Notes: generated by a model not told the origin, from the letters alone. A DNA stretch of 21,868 nt from Leptospira ellisii (GCF_002811955.1 NZ_NPEF01000026.1:1-21868), one strand, 5' to 3'. Positions 1-8,589 are shown, numbered from the stretch's first letter. Translations and numbers: made by a program.

Positions 1-420
1 GGGAAAAAAGCGGGGACGACTTTGTATCAGCCTTCTTCCGGCCGCGCGGCTAAGGATGATCCTGGGCGCGGGTCCGGTTCCAGTTCCGTCGGCCTCGGCG
101 ACGGCTTGGGAAAAACAAAAATGCGACGGATCAATGTTCGTTTGGGCACGGGAAGTTGGACTCTGCTCGGAGCCTTGGCGCAGGCGCACGGAGTGTCCCG
201 TTGTTATTTGTTTAATTATCTTTTGTATTTGGAGGAATCGGAAGTCGGGGATTCTATCGAAGAGATGATGAATGAGGGAGTTCCCACCTTTCACAAGAAC
301 TACAGTTATATCCTCCACCTCGATCTCACCTTCAACCGAGTGACCCGGAGACTCCAATGCCTCCCCGAGTCCGCTTTTTACACATTCGAATACCGAGAAT
401 GGTTCCGAGAGCTGGAATAA
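1..420 (+). CDS. DUF1564 family protein, 5' end cut by the window edge
   Basis: The reading frame is open from base 1 to the TAA at 418-420, giving 139 visible residues, so the true start lies upstream. A TTG at position 22 is available but is probably not the start, because the family normally carries a longer N-terminal part ahead of this segment. The visible protein has a Gly/Ser-rich linker and then the conserved core, with the motifs [26 protein letters not shown] and [14 protein letters not shown] recognise these as DUF1564, a family expanded in Leptospira. Its function is unknown. The compact core with a Cys/Tyr-rich helix and many basic residues has led to guesses of a DNA-binding regulator, which nothing here proves. 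Its presence is mainly a strong lineage marker. Confidence 0.85.
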   Translation, partial: GKKAGTTLYQPSSGRAAKDDPGRGSGSSSVGLGDGLGKTKMRRINVRLGTGSWTLLGALAQAHGVSRCYLFNYLLYLEESEVGDSIEEMMNEGVPTFHKNYSYILHLDLTFNRVTRRLQCLPESAFYTFEYREWFRELE

Positions 421-427
421 ACCGCTA

Positions 428-465
428 AAACAAAACCAATCCCGTTTTTGACTTTCGTTTTGTTT
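428..465. repeat. AT-rich inverted repeat after the DUF1564 gene
   Basis: The arms AAACAAAAC (428-436) and GTTTTGTTT (457-465) are perfect complements of 9 bp with a 20-base spacer. The repeat sits 7 bp after the DUF1564 stop and its right arm is T-rich, so it could act as a weak intrinsic terminator. It has little GC in the stem, so this is only a suggestion. Confidence 0.3.
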
Positions 466-529
466 GATCCGGCTCAACACAAAAATGTCCGTGCCCGTCT
501 CGTTGCGGTTGTAACATTTTATTAAATAC

Positions 530-719
530 ATGAGAGTAGGAGAGACTAAAGAAAACGAAGTTCGCGGCTTATTTTCTTACAGAGTTAATATCAATGGTTC
601 AGCAGGGGCCGGCTCTGAATACTCTGATAAGCAATTACAAAGCTGCCGAGACTTTCCTGGCCGCCGCTTCTTATATTTGTCATTTTCCGGAATTTAAAAT
701 CAACTTAAGGAAACGTTGA
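530..719 (+). other. Two short overlapping ORFs, coding status unproven
   Basis: The stretch between DUF1564 and the CheX-like gene holds no convincing gene. Two small plus-strand frames overlap here. ATG 530 to TAA 697 encodes 55 residues (begins MRVGETKENEVRG). ATG 594 to TGA 719 encodes 41 residues (begins MVQQGPALNTL) and runs 20 bp into the 3' end of the opposite-strand CheX-like gene. Neither start has a recognisable ribosome binding site. The second frame has a plausible amphipathic stretch (KAAETFLAAASY), but either could be chance. I list them so that the gap is described, not as called genes. Confidence 0.15.
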
Positions 720-1164
720 CGTCCAATTTTCCGAATTTGGAAAATAAACCGATTCCGAGCGCGGGCTTTCGAGGAATTTTAAGAGTTTCATTCTTGGAAT
801 CGATGATGTTCGGAGCGGTGATTTCGATCGACTGACCGGAGGTTGCAAAGATATTCATCGCATTCCCCGTCGTCATGTTTGCTATTTCTCCCAAAATATC
901 CTTATATTCGTTTTTGATATCTTGGTCGCTCATTCCCGGCATCAACACGCCCGCGATTTTATAAGCTGTATCGTAATTCAGTCCGTAGACGACTTCTCCG
1001 TTAAAGGTTCCGATAACGCCGATAACGATGGAAAGTTCAAGATTGGTTTCGGGGCTGTCTTTGATTCCGATTTTGCCTCGAATCAGATCCGTTTTCAATA
1101 CGTCCCTGAATACGATGGTCGCCGCCTCCAAAAAAGGATTTACCAACTCAGCCCGAATTTGCAT
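700..1164 (-). CDS. CheX/CheC-like chemotaxis phosphatase domain protein
   Basis: This is a 154-residue single-domain protein. CheX-family proteins dephosphorylate CheY~P in the cytoplasm, and spirochaetes use CheX in place of CheZ. The diagnostic stretch is DILGEIANMTTGNA at about residues 89-102. It supplies the Glu (E93) and Asn (N96) spaced as in the CheC/CheX active-site helix. The preceding GTFNGEVVYGL is the usual beta-strand/turn of the fold. Length matches stand-alone CheX. The ATG (1162-1164) overlaps the TAA of the upstream PpiD-like gene as TAATG, so the two are probably translationally coupled. No receiver or kinase gene is adjacent. CheY phosphatase activity is inferred from family membership; some CheX-like domains act on other response regulators. 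Confidence 0.85.
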   Translation of the reverse strand: MQIRAELVNPFLEAATIVFRDVLKTDLIRGKIGIKDSPETNLELSIVIGVIGTFNGEVVYGLNYDTAYKIAGVLMPGMSDQDIKNEYKDILGEIANMTTGNAMNIFATSGQSIEITAPNIIDSKNETLKIPRKPALGIGLFSKFGKLDVNVSLS

Positions 1165-2399
1165 TATTCTTCTACCCTTTGGCCGACCCTTCGTTCAATC
1201 GGATATTTTTCCTGAAGCGACTGGCTGATTTCCATTACGAATCCGTTCATCAGATTCGGATTGTCCCTCAGGTCCGGTCCTTGCGAGGCATTGATTTTAG
1301 ACGAATTGATTTCCAAGGAAGCAAATTCCACAAAAACATTTTTTTCGGAATCCCGATACGGACCGCCGACTTTTTTATCACCGAAATTCACGCTCGTCAG
1401 ATCCTTGAGGAACTGACTGTTATTTCCAAGACGAACGATTTGATTTCCCGTTTTCAATTCCCAAAGATTCAAAAGCGACTGATCCCTAAAATCCTGGACG
1501 GGAACACCTAAAAGAACGGAGATTTTACCGAGTCCGTCCGGTTCTTCCTGGAGTTTTTTCAGTCTGTTTTTCCAATCCTCTTGGGATTTGGAACGGTTTT
1601 CCAAAAGAATTTTACTTTTTAGGAAATTTTTTCTTTCCTCGAAGCTGACTTCCTTTCCTTCCTGATTTTTAGGAAGTTTTCCGTCCTTTTTTTCGGCTTC
1701 GTATTTCGTTTTCAACACTTCGTCCGAAATCGGAGCTTCTTTTTCGGCGAGTTTGGAAAGTTGATCGTCGGTGTAAGAGACCAATTTTAAGTAAAAGCGC
1801 GCCGATGTGGATTCCTTTTGAACCGCGATTTCTCCGTCCGTCTTTTTGAGGTCCGAATTCAGAAGAGAATCATAAAGACCGCTCGCGTTCTTGCGGTCGA
1901 TCCTATATTGCATCGGCGCGGAATTCAAAATTTGTCTGTAAATCGCCTCTGGTTTACGAACATCTTCGTCCGAATAACCGGCACCGTTTACGGATTCGCG
2001 ATAAATTCTTCTTGCTTCGTCCGAAAGTTCCTCCCGGATTCCGCCTTCGGAAACCGAAAACCCGGTCGCCTCCGCGATTTGGTTTGTGACCACCAAACTG
2101 CGTATGGTTTGGAACGCGCAGGATTGAAGCGTGGCAGGATCTTCCGCGAGGGAAGGGGCGATGCTTCTGTATTGGAAAAAACAATCCCTTCTCGCAGCCT
2201 GAAAGTAATCCATAGGAATGGAAACATCCCCGATTTTTCCGGCGTTCAGGCTGGAACGACCGGAAAGCACGTCGAAAAAGCTCTTTTCCGCGTCGCCGGG
2301 AAGGAAGGTGATGATAAGACCGATGACCAATATACTGAGAAAAAATCCGACTACCGTGCGGATGATTTTATCTTTGAGAGTGGCGTTTTCTAATTCCAT
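1164..2399 (-). CDS. PpiD/SurA-like membrane-anchored periplasmic chaperone without a visible parvulin domain
   Basis: The protein has 411 residues. Residues 1-12 are charged and cytoplasmic, residues about 13-33 form one strongly hydrophobic span (VVGFFLSILVIGLIITFLP), and the rest should face the periplasm. After the span, KIGDVSIPMDYFQAARR resembles the strand and first helix that open SurA/PpiD N-terminal chaperone domains. A long helical region follows, ending in a Lys/Glu-rich segment at about residues 200-280. I do not see the parvulin catalytic block, so isomerase activity is unlikely. The family role would be holding or folding secreted and outer-membrane proteins at the inner membrane. 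It is the first gene of a two-gene unit with the CheX-like gene and diverges from the gene at 2504 across 104 bp. Confidence 0.7.
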   Translation of the reverse strand: MELENATLKDKIIRTVVGFFLSILVIGLIITFLPGDAEKSFFDVLSGRSSLNAGKIGDVSIPMDYFQAARRDCFFQYRSIAPSLAEDPATLQSCAFQTIRSLVVTNQIAEATGFSVSEGGIREELSDEARRIYRESVNGAGYSDEDVRKPEAIYRQILNSAPMQYRIDRKNASGLYDSLLNSDLKKTDGEIAVQKESTSARFYLKLVSYTDDQLSKLAEKEAPISDEVLKTKYEAEKKDGKLPKNQEGKEVSFEERKNFLKSKILLENRSKSQEDWKNRLKKLQEEPDGLGKISVLLGVPVQDFRDQSLLNLWELKTGNQIVRLGNNSQFLKDLTSVNFGDKKVGGPYRDSEKNVFVEFASLEINSSKINASQGPDLRDNPNLMNGFVMEISQSLQEKYPIERRVGQRVEE

Positions 2400-2446
2400 G
2401 ATTGTATCTGTTAAACTTGAAAGGGTTTGCGAAGGAATATTTCTGT

Positions 2447-2616
2447 AAAGGAGAAAAGTGAGAAAAACGCTTCAGAATCCTGCGGAAACGACAGATATAG
2501 ATTATGATGCTCTTTATCGCGATCGCACTCATTCTGGTAGGACTTCTTTGTTTCATCTATGTCTCTCTGAATCCGAATTCGGGGAGCGATCGAACTTCCT
2601 TCCGCAATCAGTCTAA
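2447..2616 (+). other. Shine-Dalgarno site and 52-codon GTG ORF overlapping the next gene's start
   Basis: The best ribosome binding site in this divergent gap is AAAGGAG (2447-2453). It lies 4 bases before a GTG at 2458, which opens a 52-residue frame ending TAA at 2614-2616. That frame overlaps, out of phase, the first 113 bases of the membrane-protein gene at 2504, which has no good site of its own. It could be a leader ORF that couples translation to the downstream gene, or a chance frame. Confidence 0.25.
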
Positions 2617-3319
2617 ATCCGCCGCTGCGGACGCCGATCTTTTTGTCGCCAGACCGAATGTGAAACGAGGAGCCGAAATTCTCGCCAACACCAAACGGGC
2701 TCCCAGTTTGGAGGTTTTGGAGAAACAAAAGAGAATGGAGGATCTTTTTGTCGAAGGCAGAAAGATTCCGAAACAACGTAAGGAATCCTACCCGTCGACC
2801 GAACCGTTCGCCTCTTTCGAATCCGAAAAAGGTTCGGAAGGGAATACCGACGAAATTCGGGAAGAAAATTACGACGTAGGGCCGAGAAACCCTTCTTCCG
2901 GAATTCAAGTTTTGGAAGAATCCGAATCCGTACCTAAAAGCAGAACGGACGCAGCTTCGGCCGAGGAAATTCGCGACGTTCGTTTCGAAATAGAAGGGAT
3001 CTTATATTTGGATTCGAGCCGGGATCTTCCGTATGAAGCATTGGCTGATCAAAAAAGGGATCTTTCTCCGGAAATCCTGAAGGGTTTAAAAAGGATCGGC
3101 GCAGGAAAACTGCAGGAAAGCAAGGGCGCCGTTTTTTTTGATGCTTTGAACCGCAGTTATCGATATTCCTTTTCGGAAAGCGAAAAGATCCTGTTTTTCG
3201 ACGAAGGGATTGTTCTGATCCCCTCCCAATCCGATTATCCGGTTCCCGTTTTTTTTACGAAGGGAATCGATTCCTTAAAGTCGTATCTGGAACATTCCCA
3301 AAAAACGATCCTTTCCTGA
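2504..3319 (+). CDS. Hypothetical single-span membrane protein, Leptospira type
   Basis: I do not recognise a named family. The protein has 271 residues. Residues about 3-20 (LFIAIALILVGLLCFIYV) form a signal anchor. Residues about 21-150 are rich in Ser, Glu, Lys and Arg, with little predicted order, suggesting a flexible linker. Residues about 155-271 look folded, with alternating hydrophobic strands (for example KGAVFFDALNR, KILFFDEGIVLIP and PVPVFFTKGI). Two consecutive ATG codons (2504 and 2507) open it. A TAG six bases upstream in frame rules out a longer start, and no good ribosome site precedes it. It is convergent with the methyltransferase-like gene at 3359, with only 39 bp between them and no clear hairpin. 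Confidence 0.75.
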   Translation: MMLFIAIALILVGLLCFIYVSLNPNSGSDRTSFRNQSKSAAADADLFVARPNVKRGAEILANTKRAPSLEVLEKQKRMEDLFVEGRKIPKQRKESYPSTEPFASFESEKGSEGNTDEIREENYDVGPRNPSSGIQVLEESESVPKSRTDAASAEEIRDVRFEIEGILYLDSSRDLPYEALADQKRDLSPEILKGLKRIGAGKLQESKGAVFFDALNRSYRYSFSESEKILFFDEGIVLIPSQSDYPVPVFFTKGIDSLKSYLEHSQKTILS

Positions 3320-3358
3320 TCTAAAACCCGACCCTAAAATTACTTTTTTTGAATGTGA

Positions 3359-4111
3359 TTATCTGCCTTCCACGTGCAGAAGTTTCGTCGTTTTCACGAG
3401 GATTCTCACGAGAACGTAAAACACGAGTCCGCCGCCGAAAAGAACGATCTGAGGAAGGCGGATCGCCTCGTTCAAACCGCTTACCGGTTCGTTAAAATAC
3501 ACCGCCGCCAAATCGAAAACGCTGAAGATCACTAAAATTCCGAATAGACTCGGATATTCCCGTTTCAGGACGTTACGGATCGAAAAGGAGAGGGAGGGTT
3601 TTTTGTATCCCGAAAGTTTCGGCAAAAAGGCCGGAACCGTGTTCGCCCAGGAGAGATACGCGTCCCCGAATTTTTTACGAAGGAACTGTTCTTCCGCAAA
3701 CATGATTCTTTCATAATATACCCAGAAGAACAGGATGAAAACCGAGGCGATCAGAAAATTCTTGAGAAACAGTACGGCTCCCAGATACATCAGAAAGTTT
3801 CCGAGATAAAGGGGATGCCGCAATAGGGAATAGATCCCCTCCTGATTGACCACGTCGGCCACCTGTTGTTTGGTGTTTCTTCCGGAGGTTCTCGCGGGAG
3901 CGTAGCCGATCACGAAACTTCTTACGAACAAACCCAGAAGGCTGATCGTTAAACAGAAGGACTGATAGTAAAGATGATACGTGTAGGAGTTGCCGGGAAA
4001 TTGATAAAACGGCAATAATCCGAAACAAAGAATCAGGATGATTCCGGGAATATAAGATCTCCAGCGAAACAGAAAATTCCCTTGCGATTCGAATTCTTCG
4101 ATCAAAGCCAT
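3359..4111 (-). CDS. lmtA: Isoprenylcysteine methyltransferase-like membrane enzyme, candidate lipid A 1-phosphate methyltransferase
   Basis: The protein has 250 residues and several hydrophobic spans (about 20-36, 48-68, 104-130, 185-205 and 220-240). The ICMT/PEMT signature is clear: GIYSLLRHPLYLGN at about 92-105, with RHPLY at 98-102. It is followed by the cytosolic EEQFLRKKFGDAYLSW block (140-155) and a P-x-FLP turn. Such enzymes use S-adenosylmethionine at the membrane. In Leptospira an enzyme with similarity to yeast Ste14p, LmtA, was shown to methylate the 1-phosphate of lipid A. This gene is a reasonable candidate, but the symbol is an inference from the family, since other paralogues exist. 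AGGA lies 8 bases before the ATG. It follows the DUF4340 gene by 74 bp, with a possible TTGACA box at 4166-4171 but a poor -10. Confidence 0.6.
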   Translation of the reverse strand: MALIEEFESQGNFLFRWRSYIPGIILILCFGLLPFYQFPGNSYTYHLYYQSFCLTISLLGLFVRSFVIGYAPARTSGRNTKQQVADVVNQEGIYSLLRHPLYLGNFLMYLGAVLFLKNFLIASVFILFFWVYYERIMFAEEQFLRKKFGDAYLSWANTVPAFLPKLSGYKKPSLSFSIRNVLKREYPSLFGILVIFSVFDLAAVYFNEPVSGLNEAIRLPQIVLFGGGLVFYVLVRILVKTTKLLHVEGR

Positions 4112-4185
4112 GCGTTCATCCTAAGTTTTAGAGTTCTTTTGAAATGAAATCGGAAGCCCCCTCCCTGTCAATAGAGAATCCTCGT

Positions 4186-5187
4186 TCAAAACCGCGGCCC
4201 TTCGTTCGCAGTCGGTTTACGGAATCGATCCAGAAAACTCGGTTCCATCACGAAAAATACCGAGTCGGTTTCGGTTTTGAAGACGGGTTCCTTTTGTTCG
4301 GTCGTTCCGATCCATTCGAACTTATGAATCGAATCCGAATCGGTCCTGAACTCGACCGATATCCCTTCCGTCGGGGCGAGCGGAAGCACTTTTTCCCGGA
4401 ACGGTTTTTTTAGAATCCGGTCCGCGGAAACGTTCAACGTTTGGGCGATCCACGTTCCGCATTCTTTCGGCCCGCACAAATCGTTCCGGTTTCCCCGGAC
4501 TTGTTCCCATTCCTCCCGGGAAGTCCGTCTCCATTCGAAGACGGATTCCGGATTTTTCGGAGAGAATATTAGAATAGTATGAATTTCTTGAGGATCAAGA
4601 CTTTCCGAAAAGGGACGTTTAGAAAAGAAGAATTCCTCGTCTCCCCTTCCGGCGGCCGCGTTGAGATTCTCCTCCACGAGCCAGATCTCGCCCGTAGTCG
4701 GGGTTCGAACCGCGGCGCCGTTTCCCCCCGCTCCCGCGATTCCTATCTCCAGTGCTGATATTTCCCCGGAACCGGTTTCCACTTCCAGTCTGAGTTCGTC
4801 TCCGGCCAGTCCGTATTCCTCCCTTTTTCCGGAATCGGTCTCCAAAAGGAAGAATTTTCTGAGATTCAAAATCATATTCAAAAAATAGAATACTTTTCGT
4901 TCGTCGGAGCGTCCCGATATTCCCCGCACGTCTACGACCCACGTTCCGTTCCTTTTTTCCAAAACGGTTTCGTACCCTCTTCTTCCTATTTGAATCCGTT
5001 CCAGTTCGGAGGTCGAGTACGGAAAGAAGGGATCGGCGTTTCCGTAGGTCCTGCGGAAAAGTCCGAAAGGATCCGCCGTCAGCAGAAATACGAGGGCGCA
5101 AAACAGATTGAATCCGGTCAATACGAGGGCTTGATCGGTTTTCCAAATACGGACGATTCGATCGAGGAATGTTTTCACGCCGTTCAC
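4186..5187 (-). CDS. DUF4340 domain protein of a Gld-type ABC exporter cluster
   Basis: The protein has 333 residues with a single N-terminal span at about 19-38 (QALVLTGFNLFCALVFLLTA) and a large extracytoplasmic part. The stretch after the span (YSTSELERIQIGRRGYETVLEKRNGTWVV, read in pieces) is the typical opening of DUF4340: a beta-rich repeat in which short strands end in R-x-G-x-W. DUF4340 genes are known as the partner following GldG-like auxiliary genes. Here the ATG overlaps the end of the GldG-like gene by 4 bp, which fixes both the start and the operon. The molecular role is unknown; it probably forms an envelope-side part of the complex with the GldG-like protein. Confidence 0.85.
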   Translation of the reverse strand: MNGVKTFLDRIVRIWKTDQALVLTGFNLFCALVFLLTADPFGLFRRTYGNADPFFPYSTSELERIQIGRRGYETVLEKRNGTWVVDVRGISGRSDERKVFYFLNMILNLRKFFLLETDSGKREEYGLAGDELRLEVETGSGEISALEIGIAGAGGNGAAVRTPTTGEIWLVEENLNAAAGRGDEEFFFSKRPFSESLDPQEIHTILIFSPKNPESVFEWRRTSREEWEQVRGNRNDLCGPKECGTWIAQTLNVSADRILKKPFREKVLPLAPTEGISVEFRTDSDSIHKFEWIGTTEQKEPVFKTETDSVFFVMEPSFLDRFRKPTANEGPRF

Positions 5188-6914
5188 GGTTTCGGTTCCC
5201 GACGGATCGCGGGCGAATTCCGTTTTCGAATCCTGTAAAACGCCGCCAAACCCAACAAGAGCGGAACCGCCAACAGATGAAAATAGCCTATGAATATCCG
5301 TTCCGCGTCCGTAAACGGTCTTAACGTTTCGATCGAGGATTTTTTCGCCCGAACCTCTATCAGATCCCGGTTCCCGGCCGTTATATCCAAGACGTTTAAT
5401 AAAAATGGAATATTCGATTCTTGAAATATATCCCGGAATTCGGGGAGGACCAAAAGGTCCGAGACGAGATACGGGGTTCCGACGGCCAAAATCCGGGAGG
5501 TTCGATCTTCGGGCGTTTCGAAGAGGAAAGGAGCGGTTATTTCCCCCCGATTTTCGTTCGGGGGCTTCGAATACGGGGAGCGGAAATTCCCTTCGAGCAA
5601 AACTCCCAGGATTTTTTTTCCGCCGTTCGGTTTGGAAGGAGTCGCATAAATCTGTTTTTCACCTAACGCAACGAAGTCGGTCCGCGCTTCCGCTTCCTCG
5701 GAGGAGACGATCAGGATTTCCGTTCTGACTTTCGGCTGTTTTTCCGGAAACAGTGTCAGACTCGATACCCAGGGTAGGAGAAGACTTTTGAGGGGACCGG
5801 TATACGGGCTTTGTTCGTTTAACATATTCTCTCCCGAATTCGCTACGATCCAAGGCGGGTAGGGAAACCTTCCGATCACTCCGGGTTCCAGTTCCAACAG
5901 GGGACCCATCGGCAGGGAATGGTGTAGGTCGAAGACGAGATCGGTATTGATCCTAAATCCGTACTGTTCCAAAATCCGGTTCGTTTCTTCGATTTCCGAA
6001 ACGGGTCTTGCGATTCCCGCCTTCAATTCGTCAAAATCGGCTCCGGTTCCGTGTTCGCGCGCGGGCGGTTCCAGACGGAAATCCATGGATTTGGCGAGCA
6101 GAATCAGATTCCCGCCCCGCATCAAAAACCGATCCAAAAAGTAGCCGGAGCGTTCCGTAAACGACGGCGTTCCGATCCAAAGAAGTGTTCGGATCGAATC
6201 GGAAACCGGTCCGGTCTCCAGATCGATTTCGGTTAACGTTCCGAATTCTTCCGGAAACACACGATGAAACAAGATTCCGATGGTATCCTTTCCGCTTTCC
6301 GGTCCGGGAGGGGCGGTCGAGAGGGAGCCCCGGCTTTTTACGATCGCGATCCCGGTTTCACCGGGTTTACGCAGTATCTTTTTTACGGCTTTTAACACCT
6401 GTAATTCGATTTGTTCCGCGTAAAACGCGACGGGTAGGGTTTCCCGTTTCGTGCCGGAGGATATCGTGATTCCCATAAAGACCTGTTTTATCTGTGCGGA
6501 ACCCCGTTCGCTTTTTTCCAGAATTTGAGGTTCGATTCCGGCGTCGATCGCGCGTTTGCGGTCCGCTTCCGAAACGTCCGGATCGTAAAAACGAAGGACG
6601 ATCTTTTGGCCTCCGGCCGATGCGAGAGAACGCAACGTTTCTTTGACGAGATCCAGACGCACCCTGTATTCTCCCGGAACCTTTGAGGAATAATACGCGT
6701 CGATACGCAGATTCCCCGGTACACTTTCGAATACCCTCTCCGTGTTCGCGGAAATCTCGAAACGTCCGGACGAGGAAAAATCTTTTTTACAAGAGATTCT
6801 TTCGACCGCCGCGTTCAGCCAAACGAAAATCAAAAACCATTGGAACAAAAGAAAAAGTGAACTACGCCGGAGACGGAAAAAAAATTCCCGGATCTTTTCC
6901 CATACTTCCCTCAT
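5184..6914 (-). CDS. GldG-like ABC exporter auxiliary protein
   Basis: The protein has 576 residues with a span near each end: about 18-36 (SSLFLLFQWFLIFVWLNAA) and 542-560 (IGYFHLLAVPLLLGLAAFY), followed by a basic C-tail. Between them lies a large extracytoplasmic region. It starts with the family pattern for GldG/ABC_transp_aux proteins: FEISANTERVFESVPGNLRIDAYYS, in pieces, and the thioredoxin-like KIVLRFYDPD. A Rossmann-like half follows (GILFHRVFPEEFGTLTEIDL, then LLWIGTPSFTERSGYFLDRF). In Flavobacterium, GldA/F/G form an ABC system tied to gliding; here the same architecture occurs in a spirochaete, which does not glide that way. Four-base overlaps join it to the permease before it and DUF4340 after it. 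Confidence 0.85.
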   Translation of the reverse strand: MREVWEKIREFFFRLRRSSLFLLFQWFLIFVWLNAAVERISCKKDFSSSGRFEISANTERVFESVPGNLRIDAYYSSKVPGEYRVRLDLVKETLRSLASAGGQKIVLRFYDPDVSEADRKRAIDAGIEPQILEKSERGSAQIKQVFMGITISSGTKRETLPVAFYAEQIELQVLKAVKKILRKPGETGIAIVKSRGSLSTAPPGPESGKDTIGILFHRVFPEEFGTLTEIDLETGPVSDSIRTLLWIGTPSFTERSGYFLDRFLMRGGNLILLAKSMDFRLEPPAREHGTGADFDELKAGIARPVSEIEETNRILEQYGFRINTDLVFDLHHSLPMGPLLELEPGVIGRFPYPPWIVANSGENMLNEQSPYTGPLKSLLLPWVSSLTLFPEKQPKVRTEILIVSSEEAEARTDFVALGEKQIYATPSKPNGGKKILGVLLEGNFRSPYSKPPNENRGEITAPFLFETPEDRTSRILAVGTPYLVSDLLVLPEFRDIFQESNIPFLLNVLDITAGNRDLIEVRAKKSSIETLRPFTDAERIFIGYFHLLAVPLLLGLAAFYRIRKRNSPAIRREPKP

Positions 6915-7666
6915 CGTTTGGACCTCAATACGAGAACGTTCGCGTATAACACGAGAAGATCGAAACTCAGATAAAAGAAAACGTCCCCGAAATCCAAAAT
7001 TCCGAGACGAAACGTTTCATAACGATGGGAAAGCGAGAAGAAGGAAAACGGACCTTCTAGGGTGGAACCCAAAAGAGGCTGCAGAGGTCTATATCCTAAA
7101 AGAAAAAAGGCCGAACAAAACAAAAGCGCGAATAGATAGGCGCTCACCTGGTCCTTCGTAAACGAAGAGACGAGACAACCCAAGGCCAGGTTCGATCCGC
7201 CCAAAAGGAACGTTCCCAGATAGGATACGAATACGATTCCTAAATCCAAATTTCCGAGATACAAAACGGAGAACGGTATCGTGAAAGTGCAAAACAATAC
7301 GAATCCTAAAAACGCCCAAGCCGACAAAAACTTTCCGAGCACGATTTCGAAATCCCGCAACGGAAACGTAAAAAGGAGTTCCATCGTTCCCGAACGTTCC
7401 TCTTCGCTCCAAAGCCTCATGGTAAGCGCGGGTAGGAAGACAAGATAAAGGATCGGAACGGATTGAAAATACGATTCCATACTCGCCGTCCTCAGATCCC
7501 AGAACGAAGTTTCGCCTAAACCGAAAAAAAACAGAAAGGAGGTCAGAAACAGGAACAGACAGGCGAATACGGTTCCGATCGGAGTGCGGATATAAACGAT
7601 CGCTTCCTTTCGAAAAATCGCCGTTATACGACTCCAGGATTCGAACGCGGACGCGGGGACTTTCAT
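6911..7666 (-). CDS. ABC-2 type permease, GldF-like
   Basis: The protein has 251 residues with about six hydrophobic spans, as expected for an ABC-2 exporter permease. The N-terminal SRITAIFRKEAIVYIRTPIG is the characteristic amphipathic entry into span 1. The stretch MRLWSEEERSGTMELLFTFPL at about 82-103 is the highly typical R-x-x-x-E-E-R-x-x-G-T-x-E-x-L-L motif of the family. It should pair with the ATPase just upstream; the ATG overlaps that gene's stop by 4 bp, and its own end overlaps the GldG-like gene by 4 bp. The transported substrate is unknown. The GldF assignment rests on the motif plus the GldG and DUF4340 neighbours. Confidence 0.9.
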   Translation of the reverse strand: MKVPASAFESWSRITAIFRKEAIVYIRTPIGTVFACLFLFLTSFLFFFGLGETSFWDLRTASMESYFQSVPILYLVFLPALTMRLWSEEERSGTMELLFTFPLRDFEIVLGKFLSAWAFLGFVLFCTFTIPFSVLYLGNLDLGIVFVSYLGTFLLGGSNLALGCLVSSFTKDQVSAYLFALLFCSAFFLLGYRPLQPLLGSTLEGPFSFFSLSHRYETFRLGILDFGDVFFYLSFDLLVLYANVLVLRSKR

Positions 7667-8589
7667 TCGGATTCGGTCCGCGTTAATGTTTCGAAAAAGG
7701 ATTCGAGCGAATTTTTTTCAGGATAAAACGCCCTGACCTTAAACGGCGCGTTTTTTAGGATTTCGAACGTTTCCGGCGCCGCAGAGGAACGGGGAACGAT
7801 CCCGTATTCCGAAAACGACTCCTCCCGTCTTCCGGTGATTTCGATTTCATACAACGTGTCGGCGAACAGGGATCGCACCGATTCCGGATCCGCCTCCGCC
7901 CAGAGCAGGATCCGTTTCGAAACGTTCGATAAGCCCTTCACGGCGGAATCCGCGATCAAGGTTCCGTCCGAGATGACGAGGATATGATCGCAGAGTTCCT
8001 CCACTTCGCTTAATATATGCGAGGACAAAAGGATCGTTTTGGTTTTTCCCAGGGAGCGGATCGTGTCCTTGAATTCGGAGATTTGGATCGGATCCAAACC
8101 GGACGTGGGTTCGTCCAAAAAGATATATTCTGGATCGTGCAGAATCGTTCCCGCGAGACAAAGTCTTTGTTTATAACCTTTGGATAAAAACGAAATCGGA
8201 TATTCAAGAACCTCCTCCAGATCGAAACGACGTAAAACCGATCGAACCGAGTTTTCGATTTCGGAAGGAAGAACGCCGCGAGCATTCGCGCAAAAGAAGA
8301 GATATTCCTTTGCGGTCAGCGCGGAATAAACGGGGGCCGATTCGGGAAGATATCCGATTTTTTTCTGAATCCGCAATCTGTTGGCTAAAAAGTCCAGATC
8401 TGAAAAAAGAATTTTACCGGAGCTCGGTAGTAAGGAGCCGGTTAGAAGGCGAAGGGTGGTCGTTTTACCGGCGCCGTTCGGTCCTAAAAGACCGGTGATT
8501 CTTCCCGGGGGAATTTCAAACGTAAGATCGGAAACGGCTTTTTTACCGCGATACGATTTGCTGAGATGGCTGACGGAAACGGTTCCCAT
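7663..8589 (-). CDS. ABC transporter ATP-binding protein, GldA/CcmA-like
   Basis: The 308-residue ATPase has every expected motif: Walker A GPNGAGKT at 36-43, signature LSKGYKQ at 135-141, Walker B IFLDE at 156-160 followed by PTSGLDP, and the H-loop His at 191 (SSH). The Q-loop position reads GYLPES, with Glu in place of Gln, which is common in this exporter subclass. A C-terminal extension of about 95 residues after the core is also typical and may regulate it or contact the permease. It drives the co-encoded GldF-like permease. The ORF begins 54 bp after the STAS gene and ends in a 4-bp overlap with the permease. Confidence 0.93.
   Translation of the reverse strand: MGTVSVSHLSKSYRGKKAVSDLTFEIPPGRITGLLGPNGAGKTTTLRLLTGSLLPSSGKILFSDLDFLANRLRIQKKIGYLPESAPVYSALTAKEYLFFCANARGVLPSEIENSVRSVLRRFDLEEVLEYPISFLSKGYKQRLCLAGTILHDPEYIFLDEPTSGLDPIQISEFKDTIRSLGKTKTILLSSHILSEVEELCDHILVISDGTLIADSAVKGLSNVSKRILLWAEADPESVRSLFADTLYEIEITGRREESFSEYGIVPRSSAAPETFEILKNAPFKVRAFYPEKNSLESFFETLTRTESE

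Noticed and set aside
2411..2908. A 165-codon minus-strand frame opposite the membrane-protein gene
   Set aside because: It is antisense to a gene with a clear membrane anchor. Its low-complexity Arg/Phe-rich sequence has no recognisable domain.
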